Of a stretch of 6,244 nucleotides of DNA, positions 1 through 5,981 are shown piece after piece. Numbering within the stretch: the first letter of the stretch is position 1; every line of letters begins with the position of its first letter. The stretch is from Burkholderiales bacterium (GTDB lineage: Bacteria > Pseudomonadota > Gammaproteobacteria > Burkholderiales > Burkholderiaceae): positions 1 through 6,244 of the forward strand of contig CANFNO010000180.1 of assembly GCA_947447845.1 (NCBI GenBank). Reading direction: 5' to 3'. A program made the translations under genes and the position numbers. The notes beneath the pieces were generated by a model that made no database searches, was not told the DNA's origin, and saw only the letters and a list, made by a program, of their open reading frames with translations.

Positions 1-714
1 ACCTGCCACATGGGCGCCACCCGCGACCAGAAGGTGACGCACGATGTGGGTGAGCGCATCTCCTGGACGCTACGCCCCGCCGTTTCCACCAAGCTGAACA
101 TGATCCGCCTGGCGAGTGGCGATGAGTTTGACCAACCCGAAGGCAAGCCATTGCCAGCAATCGGCGATGCGCTCAAAGGTTCCACGGTGAAGGAAATCCT
201 GACCTGGGATCAGCGCCGCGACAAGATGAAAGACGTCTGCTCCGCCTGCCACGGCAAGCGCACCGTTGAAGGCCATTACAAGCAGTTTGACGATGTGGTG
301 GATCTGTACAACGACAAGTACGCCAAGCCGATTGCCGCCGTCATGAAAGAGCTGGAAGACAAGGGCTACCTGAGCAAAGAGCCGATGGACGCCAAGATCA
401 AGTGGACCTGGTTCGAGATCTGGCACCACGAAGGCCGCCGCGCCCGCCACGGTGCCTCCATGAGTGGCCCGGACTTCACCTGGTGGCACGGCATTTACGA
501 AGTGTCGCAACACACCTACTTCAAGTGGATTCCGGAGCTGAAAGAAGTGGTCATGAAGAAGGACGGTAACGAAGATTTTGCCAACGCCCTGCTGGACAAA
601 TACTTCAAACCGATTGCCGGACACGACTGGTTCTTTAACGGCATGGGCCCCAAGGCCATTGAAGAGGTTCGCCGGGGCTATGAAGACCGCTATGGCAAGG
701 GTTCGCTGAAGTAA
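1..714 (+). CDS. hao: HAO-family multiheme (probably octaheme) cytochrome c, C-terminal part
   Basis: This is the 3' part of a gene whose start lies left of the window. The frame opens at base 1 with Thr-Cys-His, the tail of a CxxCH heme site. A complete heme site, CSACH, is at codons 80-84, and no heme site follows it. Beyond it come the helical C-terminal features of the hydroxylamine oxidoreductase family: the WHHEGRRARHG segment (codons 141-151) and GPDFTWWHG (156-164). The upstream HDVGERISWTLRP stretch also fits. Family members are periplasmic octaheme enzymes that oxidise hydroxylamine (or hydrazine), or in other lineages reduce nitrite, NO or hydroxylamine. The direction cannot be read here, because most hemes, including the catalytic one, lie outside the window. 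No C-terminal membrane anchor is seen. A TPR gene follows after 7 bp, and nitrate regulation and transport genes lie beyond it. An ATG at base 10 is internal, not the start. Confidence 0.85.
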   Translation, partial: TCHMGATRDQKVTHDVGERISWTLRPAVSTKLNMIRLASGDEFDQPEGKPLPAIGDALKGSTVKEILTWDQRRDKMKDVCSACHGKRTVEGHYKQFDDVVDLYNDKYAKPIAAVMKELEDKGYLSKEPMDAKIKWTWFEIWHHEGRRARHGASMSGPDFTWWHGIYEVSQHTYFKWIPELKEVVMKKDGNEDFANALLDKYFKPIAGHDWFFNGMGPKAIEEVRRGYEDRYGKGSLK

Positions 715-721
715 GCCCACT

Positions 722-1084
722 ATGAAGCAAGTGACTTACTTCCCCGCCCTGTTACTGGGCCTGTCTCTGGCGCTGTTTCTGGCCCTGCCCGGGGCCAGCC
801 TGGCCCAGGCCGCACCGACCGCCGAGCCCCCATCCGTTGACATGGAACTGAAGCTAGCGGGTCAGCAGCTGTCCAACAACGACTTTGCTGCCTGCATCCC
901 CAGCTACCAGCACATCATCGGTCTGGACCCGGGCAGCGTGCGGGCCTGGTTGGGCCTGGGGTTTGCATATTTGCACACTGGAAAAAACAGCCTGTCGATG
1001 GCGGCCTTTGCGGAGGCCATGCGGTTGGACCCGAGCAAAAAGGCTGCGCTGCAACCCTTGCTTGCCAAGTTGCAGTCGCCATGA
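722..1084 (+). CDS. Small exported TPR protein downstream of the HAO-like gene
   Basis: The product is 120 residues. It starts with a typical Sec signal peptide: Lys2, a hydrophobic core at about residues 7-24, and a likely cleavage after the SLAQA region near residue 30. The mature part carries about two tetratricopeptide units. The first is around residues 43-70 (AGQQLSNNDFAACIPSYQHI, then LDP). The second is about 73-105 (AWLGLGFAYLHTGKNSLSMA, then LDP). The repeated aromatic/Gly/Ala spacing and the LDP turns support this. TPRs mediate protein-protein contacts, so a periplasmic chaperone or assembly role for the adjacent multiheme cytochrome is plausible, but this is inferred from position only. 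The gap to the upstream stop codon is 7 bp, which suggests translational coupling, and the Shine-Dalgarno match is weak. The 30 bp between its stop and the convergent regulator gene show no hairpin with a T-tract. Confidence 0.8.
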   Translation: MKQVTYFPALLLGLSLALFLALPGASLAQAAPTAEPPSVDMELKLAGQQLSNNDFAACIPSYQHIIGLDPGSVRAWLGLGFAYLHTGKNSLSMAAFAEAMRLDPSKKAALQPLLAKLQSP

Positions 1085-1114
1085 AAAGCGCCTGCACTTG
1101 GAACACCTGGGTCG

Positions 1115-1813
1115 TTAGGGGCAATATGCGATCAGTCGCTTCAGGTCCAGAATTTGAATTTCGCGCTTGCAGAGCTTTATCAAACCCGCGTCTTCTAGTT
1201 CGTGGAGCACGCGCGAAAAGTATTCCGGTGTCAGCGATAGGCGTGACGCAATGGTGGCCTTGCTGGCGGTCAGCACCACCGTGAGCGGCCCCTCGGTTTC
1301 ACTTGGAAATTGCGATTCCGAATCGCGCAGCAAGTAGCCAATCAGACGCTGCATGCCGCTTTGCAGGGTGTAGCCCTCGACATCGCGAATCAGCCCGTGC
1401 AAGCGACGTGAAATGCCCGCCAACATACTCATCGCCAATTGTGGATCGCGCTTGATTTCAAACTCCACCACCTCCTTGCTCACCTTCAAGAGCAGACTCT
1501 CGCTGAGGGTCTGGGCGCTTACCCGATATGGGCAGCCCAAGAACATGAAGCCCTCGGCAAAGCTGTTGCTGGGCTCAATCAATTCAATGACCTTCTCTTG
1601 CCCGGTGGGTGTTGCAACAAACAACTTGACCTTGCCGGTTACCACCACATAGAAGGCCTGGCACATCTCTCCCGCCACAAAAATGGAGGCCCCCCGGGCA
1701 AACGAATGTATAGTGCAACCGACTTCAAGACCCTGCAGTTGTTTGCTCGACAGACTGCTAAACAAGGGCAGAACCGAGAGGTATTGCGCGATATTGAATT
1801 GAGCGGGGTTCAT
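1115..1813 (-). CDS. Crp/Fnr-family transcriptional regulator (DNR/FNR-like, lacking Fe-S cysteines)
   Basis: The product is 232 residues. It has an N-terminal cyclic-nucleotide-binding-type beta-roll (about 18-115), a long dimerisation helix (about 120-150) and a C-terminal winged helix-turn-helix (about 183-225). The recognition helix reads LTPEYFSRVLHEL. Glu197, Ser200 and Arg201 reproduce the E-x-x-S-R pattern of FNR-type proteins that bind TTGAT-N4-ATCAA. The cysteines are at 33, 51, 94, 215 and 231. There is no N-terminal cysteine cluster of the kind that holds the [4Fe-4S] centre in FNR, so oxygen sensing by that route is unlikely. A DNR/NNR-type role (NO-responsive, in some members through heme) is a reasonable alternative. 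The start at 1813 has TAAGG 8 nt upstream. The gene is divergent from narX and convergent with the TPR gene. A matching DNA box lies before narK1. The exact subfamily is not settled. Confidence 0.88.
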   Translation of the reverse strand: MNPAQFNIAQYLSVLPLFSSLSSKQLQGLEVGCTIHSFARGASIFVAGEMCQAFYVVVTGKVKLFVATPTGQEKVIELIEPSNSFAEGFMFLGCPYRVSAQTLSESLLLKVSKEVVEFEIKRDPQLAMSMLAGISRRLHGLIRDVEGYTLQSGMQRLIGYLLRDSESQFPSETEGPLTVVLTASKATIASRLSLTPEYFSRVLHELEDAGLIKLCKREIQILDLKRLIAYCP

Positions 1814-1857
1814 TTCTGGAGCCTTATTTCAATGAAACGGGTGACTAGCCTAAGGTC
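1814..1857. promoter_or_regulatory. Short divergent intergenic region between the Crp/Fnr gene and narX
   Basis: These 44 bp must hold the translation starts of two divergent genes. The sequence CCTTA at 1822-1826 reads TAAGG on the minus strand, 8 nt before the regulator's ATG. TAAGG at 1851-1855 lies 2 nt before the narX ATG, which is tight spacing for a ribosome site. The two copies form a 5-bp inverted repeat. No TTGAT-N4-ATCAA box and no convincing -35/-10 pair is visible, so the promoters probably overlap the 5' coding ends. Confidence 0.4.
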
Positions 1858-3795
1858 ATGCAAAGAAGACATTCACTTTCCACCAAACTTGTCACCATCG
1901 GCACTGTACTGCTGATCGTTGCATTGCTATCCATCGGGCTGACACTTTGGGTCACCTGGCAGTTGGAAGGCGGAGCTGCGGCGGTCAACGAAGCGGGACG
2001 CATGCGCATGCAGATCTGGAGGCTCAACAGCACTGCGCAATCAAAGCATTCTGAGCAGGCCGTTGCTGATTTGGTCACTGAGTTCAGCCAAAGCCTGGAG
2101 CTACTGAAGGCCGGTGATCCGGGCAGGCCGTTGTTCATGCCGCTTAACGACGAAGTGGATAAGCGGTTTCAAATTGTCCAGGCGCGTTGGGCGGAACATC
2201 GAGGTATTTGGTTGGGCGAGTCCCCGCCCGACGTGGATCGGTCCCTGATCGCCACCTCAGAAACGGTAGCCGCTGTGGACACTCTGGTCACCGCGATAGA
2301 GCAGCAACTCTCACGCCTGACCGCCATCCTCAATCTGTTCCAGTTTGTCATGATGGCGCTTGCCATTGCCGGTGCCGTCATCATGCTTTACACCGGTTAT
2401 CTGTATGTCATCAACCCTCTGGAAAATTTGCAGCATGCGTTGCGCAGCATCCAGAACGGAAACTTCAAAGCCCGTGTGGAGGTCGACACGGATGACGAAT
2501 TCGGCCAGGTTGCGGATGGGTTCAATGGCATGGCGTCCGAACTCCAGGGCCTCTACGATGGACTGGAAACCCAGGTCAAAGTCAAGACACAACACATCGA
2601 AGCACAGCGTGCGCGACTCGCATCTCTGTATGAGATCAGTGCCTTTTCGGCAAGTGCTTCAAGCATCGAAGAGCTATCGCGTGGATTTGCCAAGCGGGTG
2701 CGCGCAGCAATTGGTGCGGATGCCGCCGTGGTTCGCTGGTCTGATGATGCCAATCAGCGTTACCTCATGCTGGCTGCGGACTGCTTCCCGCAAGAGATGT
2801 TGGATTCCGAACGAAGTCTGTTGTCTGGTGCTTGTGCCTGCGGCAACCTGAAGCCCGATGCGCGAACCCGTGTCATTCCCATCGTGGATCAGGATGCCTC
2901 ACCCATGCGTGCCTGTGCACGCGCGGGCTATGTGAATATCGTCAGCGTACCGGTCCGGCTACAACAGCGCTTGCTTGGGGAAATCGACCTGTTCTTTCGC
3001 AACGTGGTGGAACTCAACCCGGAAGAGAAGGAGCTTCTGGACGCACTCGCCAGCCATCTGGCCAGCGGCTTGGAGAGCTTGCGGGCAGCAGCGCTGGAGC
3101 GTGAAGCAGCGGTGGGCGAGGAGCGTGCCTTGCTGGCGCGCGAGTTGCATGACTCGATCGCCCAATCCCTGTCGTTTCTGAAAATTCAGGTTCAGCTTTT
3201 GCGCAATGCGTCGCGCAACGTGCAGCCGGAAAAAGTACAAACCGCGCTGGATGAGTTGGACACGGGACTGCGGGAAAGCATCAACGACGTGCGTGAACTG
3301 TTGGTGCATTTCCGGACCCGCACCAACACCGATCATGTGGAAGCAGCCTTGCAGGAAACGCTGCAAAAATTCAAACACCAGACGGGTTTGACCACGCACT
3401 TTCAGGTCAGCGGCGATGGCATTCCACTGCCAGCGGATGTGCAGGTGCAAGTGCTGCATGTGATTCAGGAGGCCTTGTCCAATGTTCGCAAACATTCCCA
3501 GGCCACGCAGGTTTTTCTGGATGTCACCAAGGGCGAAGAATGGCGCTTTGTTGTCCGCGATGATGGTTGCGGCTTTGGCCCGGACATGCGTGATCGGCAA
3601 ACTGTCCATGTGGGTCTGAAAATCATGCAGGAGCGTGCCAGCCGGATCGGGGCTTCGGTGCAAGTGCAATCGGAATTGGGCAAGGGCACCACGGTGCAGT
3701 TGAGCCTGCCTGCCCATCCCGTGTCCGGCGCTAGTCTGGGCAGCTTGACACTGGGAGCAGAGGAGCTGGCTGCCATGAACATGGCGGTTGATTAA
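1858..3795 (+). CDS. narX: NarX-type nitrate/nitrite sensor histidine kinase
   Basis: The product is a 645-residue inner-membrane kinase. Transmembrane helix 1 is at about 10-33. A periplasmic sensor of about 120 residues begins with a clear P-box, VNEAGRMRMQIWRL (43-56). Arg50 is at the position that contacts nitrate in NarX/NarQ. Transmembrane helix 2 is at about 156-186. A HAMP domain follows (about 187-240), then a signalling helix, then a GAF-like central domain (about 255-405) with Cys309, Cys326, Cys328 and Cys353. The transmitter is of the HPK7/HisKA_3 type: ARELHDSIAQSLSFLKIQ with His431 as phosphoacceptor, N-box QEALSNVRKHS (Asn542), G-box DDGCGFG (568-574) and the GLKIMQERA segment (586-594). 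About 28 residues trail the ATPase domain. The kinase should phosphorylate the NarL regulator encoded 53 bp downstream in response to nitrate or nitrite. The P-box makes NarX/NarQ-type sensing firm; the narX rather than narQ name rests on pairing with narL. Confidence 0.93.
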   Translation: MQRRHSLSTKLVTIGTVLLIVALLSIGLTLWVTWQLEGGAAAVNEAGRMRMQIWRLNSTAQSKHSEQAVADLVTEFSQSLELLKAGDPGRPLFMPLNDEVDKRFQIVQARWAEHRGIWLGESPPDVDRSLIATSETVAAVDTLVTAIEQQLSRLTAILNLFQFVMMALAIAGAVIMLYTGYLYVINPLENLQHALRSIQNGNFKARVEVDTDDEFGQVADGFNGMASELQGLYDGLETQVKVKTQHIEAQRARLASLYEISAFSASASSIEELSRGFAKRVRAAIGADAAVVRWSDDANQRYLMLAADCFPQEMLDSERSLLSGACACGNLKPDARTRVIPIVDQDASPMRACARAGYVNIVSVPVRLQQRLLGEIDLFFRNVVELNPEEKELLDALASHLASGLESLRAAALEREAAVGEERALLARELHDSIAQSLSFLKIQVQLLRNASRNVQPEKVQTALDELDTGLRESINDVRELLVHFRTRTNTDHVEAALQETLQKFKHQTGLTTHFQVSGDGIPLPADVQVQVLHVIQEALSNVRKHSQATQVFLDVTKGEEWRFVVRDDGCGFGPDMRDRQTVHVGLKIMQERASRIGASVQVQSELGKGTTVQLSLPAHPVSGASLGSLTLGAEELAAMNMAVD

Positions 3796-3848
3796 GGCAC
3801 AGCACAGGGCCGAAGTGCACTGTTTGCCAACCACCGACAATACCGCCC

Positions 3849-4529
3849 ATGAATCCCATCAAATTGCTGGTCATCGATGACCACACCCTTTTCCGTCGTG
3901 GCTTGGTATCTCTGCTTTCACAGGATGGCCGCTTCCGCTTGGCAGGTCAGGCCGGTGATATGGGTGAGGCCCTGCGATGCTGTGAAGAGAGTCCGGATGT
4001 GATCCTGCTGGACAACCATTTACCCGGTGTTCGCGGTATCGACGGCATCCCTGCACTGAAGGATGCGTATGCCGGTGCGCGCATCCTCATGCTGACAGTG
4101 AGTGAGAATGAAGAGGACCTGGCTGCCGCCATGCTGGCCGGTGCCGACGGCTATCTGCTCAAGACGGTGGAGACCGAGCAACTCTGTGATTCCATTGAAA
4201 AGGTGCTGATGGGCGAATGCGTCATCAGCCCGGACATGATGACCAAGTTTGTGACCGCGTTTCGCTCCAAGTCTCCCACGCAAAAAGTGACGCAAGAGTC
4301 CCAATCCCCGGTGAACTCGGCAGAGGCGGCAGCGGTGGATTCGCTCTCCGTGCGGGAGCGCGAGATACTGGTTCTGATCGCGCGCGGTGACAGCAATAAG
4401 CTGATTGGCCGTGAACTCGATATTGCCGAGACCACAGTCAAGGTGCATGTGCAGCACATCTTTCGCAAGCTCAATCTGAACTCGCGCGTGCAAGTGGCGG
4501 TGTACGCTGCGGCGCGCGGTTTGGGTTGA
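3849..4529 (+). CDS. narL: NarL-type nitrate/nitrite response regulator
   Basis: The product is 226 residues. The receiver domain (about 4-120) has the acidic pair Asp10/Asp11, phosphoacceptor Asp55 (VILLDNHLPG), Thr83 and Lys105. A linker of about 40 residues rich in Ser, Gln and Ala (about 138-165) joins it to a LuxR/GerE-type helix-turn-helix (about 166-221). The segment LSVREREILVLIARG and the recognition helix TTVKVHVQHIFRKL closely resemble E. coli NarL. Two of the three base-contacting residues known there are kept (Lys188 and Val189 are Lys198 and Val199 here), but Lys192 is replaced by Gln202. The protein is cytoplasmic, phosphorylated by the upstream NarX, and binds heptamers of the TACYNMT type. 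No strong Shine-Dalgarno sequence precedes the ATG, so expression probably relies on cotranscription with narX. The stop codon lies inside an FNR-type box. Confidence 0.93.
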   Translation: MNPIKLLVIDDHTLFRRGLVSLLSQDGRFRLAGQAGDMGEALRCCEESPDVILLDNHLPGVRGIDGIPALKDAYAGARILMLTVSENEEDLAAAMLAGADGYLLKTVETEQLCDSIEKVLMGECVISPDMMTKFVTAFRSKSPTQKVTQESQSPVNSAEAAAVDSLSVREREILVLIARGDSNKLIGRELDIAETTVKVHVQHIFRKLNLNSRVQVAVYAAARGLG

Positions 4530-4539
4530 TGCAGATCAG
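4526..4539. promoter_or_regulatory. FNR/ANR/DNR-type binding box upstream of narK1
   Basis: The sequence TTGATGCAGATCAG matches the FNR-class palindrome TTGAT-N4-ATCAA at 9 of 10 defined positions, failing only at the last base. The narL stop codon (4527-4529) lies inside it. The class activates anaerobic promoters when centred about 41.5 bp before the transcription start. That would put the start near 4574, with TACTAC (4564-4569) as a poor -10 element matching TATAAT at 3 of 6 positions. The divergent Crp/Fnr protein in this window has the matching E-x-x-S-R helix and is a candidate ligand, alongside any FNR/ANR encoded elsewhere. Confidence 0.72.
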
Positions 4540-4543
4540 CCTT

Positions 4544-4565
4544 TAGTGCTTCATTGCAGGCACTA
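4544..4565. repeat. 6-bp perfect inverted repeat in the narK1 control region
   Basis: TAGTGC (4544-4549) and GCACTA (4560-4565) are exact reverse complements separated by 10 bases, so the centres of the arms are about 1.5 helical turns apart. The repeat lies between the FNR-type box and the terminator hairpin. It could be an operator for a dimeric regulator or a weak RNA hairpin. No known consensus is recognised. Confidence 0.35.
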
Positions 4566-4579
4566 CTACTTCAGAACTA
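4564..4579. promoter_or_regulatory. Candidate NarL 7-2-7 site
   Basis: TACTACT (4564-4570) fits the NarL heptamer TACYNMT fully. After a 2-base spacer, AGAACTA (4573-4579) fits the opposed heptamer at 6 of 7 positions, giving the 7-2-7 arrangement preferred by NarL/NarP. The second half is also the left arm of the terminator stem, so part of the match may be coincidence. If the start is near 4574 as the FNR-type box predicts, NarL bound here would sit over the promoter and could repress rather than activate. Confidence 0.35.
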
Positions 4580-4607
4580 GAGCGCCTCAGGTGCCCTAGT
4601 TCTTTTT
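4573..4607 (+). terminator. Intrinsic (rho-independent) terminator after narL
   Basis: AGAACTAG (4573-4580) pairs perfectly with CTAGTTCT (4596-4603). After an A/C mismatch the stem continues with GCGCC (4582-4586) against GGTGC (4590-4594), including one G-T pair, and closes on a TCA loop. A run of five T (4603-4607) follows. It lies 43 bp after the narL stop and should end the narX-narL transcript. The outer stem is fairly AT-rich, so termination may be partial. Confidence 0.78.
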
Positions 4608-4678
4608 AGGGCAATCACGCGTTCCTTGGGAGGATATTCACCAAGCACCTAAAGCCCGAAAGTCATGCCTATCCCAAT

Positions 4679-4683
4679 AGGAG
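4679..4683 (+). promoter_or_regulatory. Ribosome binding site that fixes the narK1 start
   Basis: AGGAG lies 5 nt before the ATG at 4689. The in-frame upstream ATG at 4665 has no comparable site before it, so 4689 is the better start. The longer frame would only add eight residues, MPIPIGVC. Confidence 0.75.
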
Positions 4684-4688
4684 TGTGC

Positions 4689-5957
4689 ATGGCTGCAGAA
4701 ATTAAAAACTCAAAACAAGCCTGGTCTGTGCTGATCGTCAGCACGCTGGCCTTCACGGTGTGTTTCATGGTCTGGATGATGTTTGGCGTGATCGGTATTC
4801 CGATCAAGAAGATGCTGAACCTCAACTCCACCCAGTTCGGCCTCTTGACCGCGATGCCGGTGCTGACCGGCTCGCTGATTCGGGTGCCTCTGGGCATCTG
4901 GACCGACCGCTATGGCGGACGCATTGTGATGGCCTGCCTGATGGCCATCACCGTGCCCGCCATCTGGATGATGGGCTACGCCACCGAGTACTGGCACTTT
5001 CTCACCATCGGCTTGTTCGTCGGCCTGGCGGGGGGCTCTTTCTCGGTCGGCACGCCTTACGTGGCGCGCTGGTTTCCGCGCAGCCGCCAGGGCATGGCCA
5101 TGGGCGTCTACGGTGCCGGCAACTCGGGTGCAGCGGTCAATAAATTTCTGGCGCCGGTGTTGCTGGTGGCCTTTGGCTGGACCATGGTGCCCCACGTGTA
5201 TGCGGCCATCATGCTGGGCACGCTGGTGCTGTTCTGGACCTTCAGCTATAGCGACCCGGACCACCATGTGGCCAGCAACGTCAAGTTCATGGACCAACTC
5301 AAGGCCCTGAAGGATCCCAAGGTCATCAAGTATTGCCAGTACTACAGCATCGTGTTTGGCGGCTATGTGGCCATGTCACTGTGGATGGTGCAGTACTACG
5401 TGGGCGAGTTCGGTCTGGACATCCGCATTGCCGCGTTGCTGGCTGCCTGCTTCTCGCTGCCTGGTGGTGTGTTGCGCGCATTCGGCGGCATTCTCTCCGA
5501 CAAATACGGTGCCCATTCCGTCACTTGGTGGGTGCTGTGGGTGAGCTGGGTTTGCCTGTTTCTGCTGTCCTATCCGCAGACCGATTTCACCATCATGACG
5601 GTGACCGGCCCGACCACTTTCCACATCGGTTTGAACGTCTACCTGTTCACCGGGTTGATGTTCATCCTGGGCATTGCGTTTGCCTTTGGCAAGGCCAGCG
5701 TCTTCAAGTACATCAGCGACGACTACACCCACAACATCGGCACCATCAGCGGCATCGTCGGCCTGGCCGGCGGCCTGGGCGGCTTTGTGCTGCCCATCAT
5801 GTTTGGCGCGCTGATGGACCTCACCGGCATCCGCTCCAGCGCCTTCATGCTGATGTACGGCGTGGTTTGGGTGTCGCTCATCTGGATGTACTGGACCGAG
5901 GTGCGCAGCCGCCAGGTCATGGGCCGCAACGACGGCGCATTGCAGCCGCAAGCCTGA
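4689..5957 (+). CDS. narK1: NarK1-type nitrate transporter (MFS, nitrate/nitrite porter family)
   Basis: The product is 422 residues and very hydrophobic, consistent with 12 transmembrane helices in the inner membrane. It carries the MFS motif GIWTDRYGGR (69-78). The two conserved substrate arginines of the family are at Arg65 (GSLIRVPLG) and Arg263 (GGVLRAFGG), equivalent by motif to Arg89 and Arg305 of E. coli NarK. The two nitrate signatures are around YGAGNSGAAVNKF (141-153) and GLAGGLGGFVLPIMFG (358-373). NarK1-type proteins are regarded as proton-coupled nitrate importers, used to start nitrate respiration before nitrite builds up. A second transporter gene follows after 24 bp in the same operon. 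The upstream region carries an FNR-type box and a possible NarL site, so anaerobic and nitrate control is likely. The start was chosen from the AGGAG site. Assignment to NarK1 rather than NarK2 rests on gene order and overall sequence style. Confidence 0.92.
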   Translation: MAAEIKNSKQAWSVLIVSTLAFTVCFMVWMMFGVIGIPIKKMLNLNSTQFGLLTAMPVLTGSLIRVPLGIWTDRYGGRIVMACLMAITVPAIWMMGYATEYWHFLTIGLFVGLAGGSFSVGTPYVARWFPRSRQGMAMGVYGAGNSGAAVNKFLAPVLLVAFGWTMVPHVYAAIMLGTLVLFWTFSYSDPDHHVASNVKFMDQLKALKDPKVIKYCQYYSIVFGGYVAMSLWMVQYYVGEFGLDIRIAALLAACFSLPGGVLRAFGGILSDKYGAHSVTWWVLWVSWVCLFLLSYPQTDFTIMTVTGPTTFHIGLNVYLFTGLMFILGIAFAFGKASVFKYISDDYTHNIGTISGIVGLAGGLGGFVLPIMFGALMDLTGIRSSAFMLMYGVVWVSLIWMYWTEVRSRQVMGRNDGALQPQA

Positions 5958-5981
5958 ATCTCTTTTCACCGAAAGTAGCAA

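Noticed and set aside
70..720. Minus-strand open frame (216 codons) opposite the HAO-like gene
   Set aside because: The plus strand carries a heme-binding site and clear family motifs; the minus-strand frame has none.
1085..1114. Possible bidirectional terminator between the convergent TPR and regulator genes
   Set aside because: The 30 bp show no convincing stem followed by a T-run on either strand.
3787..3800. TTGAT half-site at the narX stop codon as an FNR box for narL
   Set aside because: The second half (GCACA) does not match ATCAA, so this is only a single half-site.
2959..3840. Long minus-strand open frame (293 codons) opposite the 3' half of narX
   Set aside because: It lies fully antisense to a well-supported kinase with intact catalytic motifs. 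Its translation is rich in His, Gln and Leu with no recognisable domain, typical of a shadow frame in GC-rich DNA.
3796..3848. Possible hairpin or promoter between narX and narL
   Set aside because: Only short, imperfect pairings (ACAG with CTGT, GGC with GCC) and no T-tract or promoter pair are visible. It is best read as a simple spacer within an operon.
4665..4688. Upstream in-frame ATG as the narK1 start
   Set aside because: No ribosome site precedes it, whereas AGGAG lies 5 nt before the ATG at 4689.
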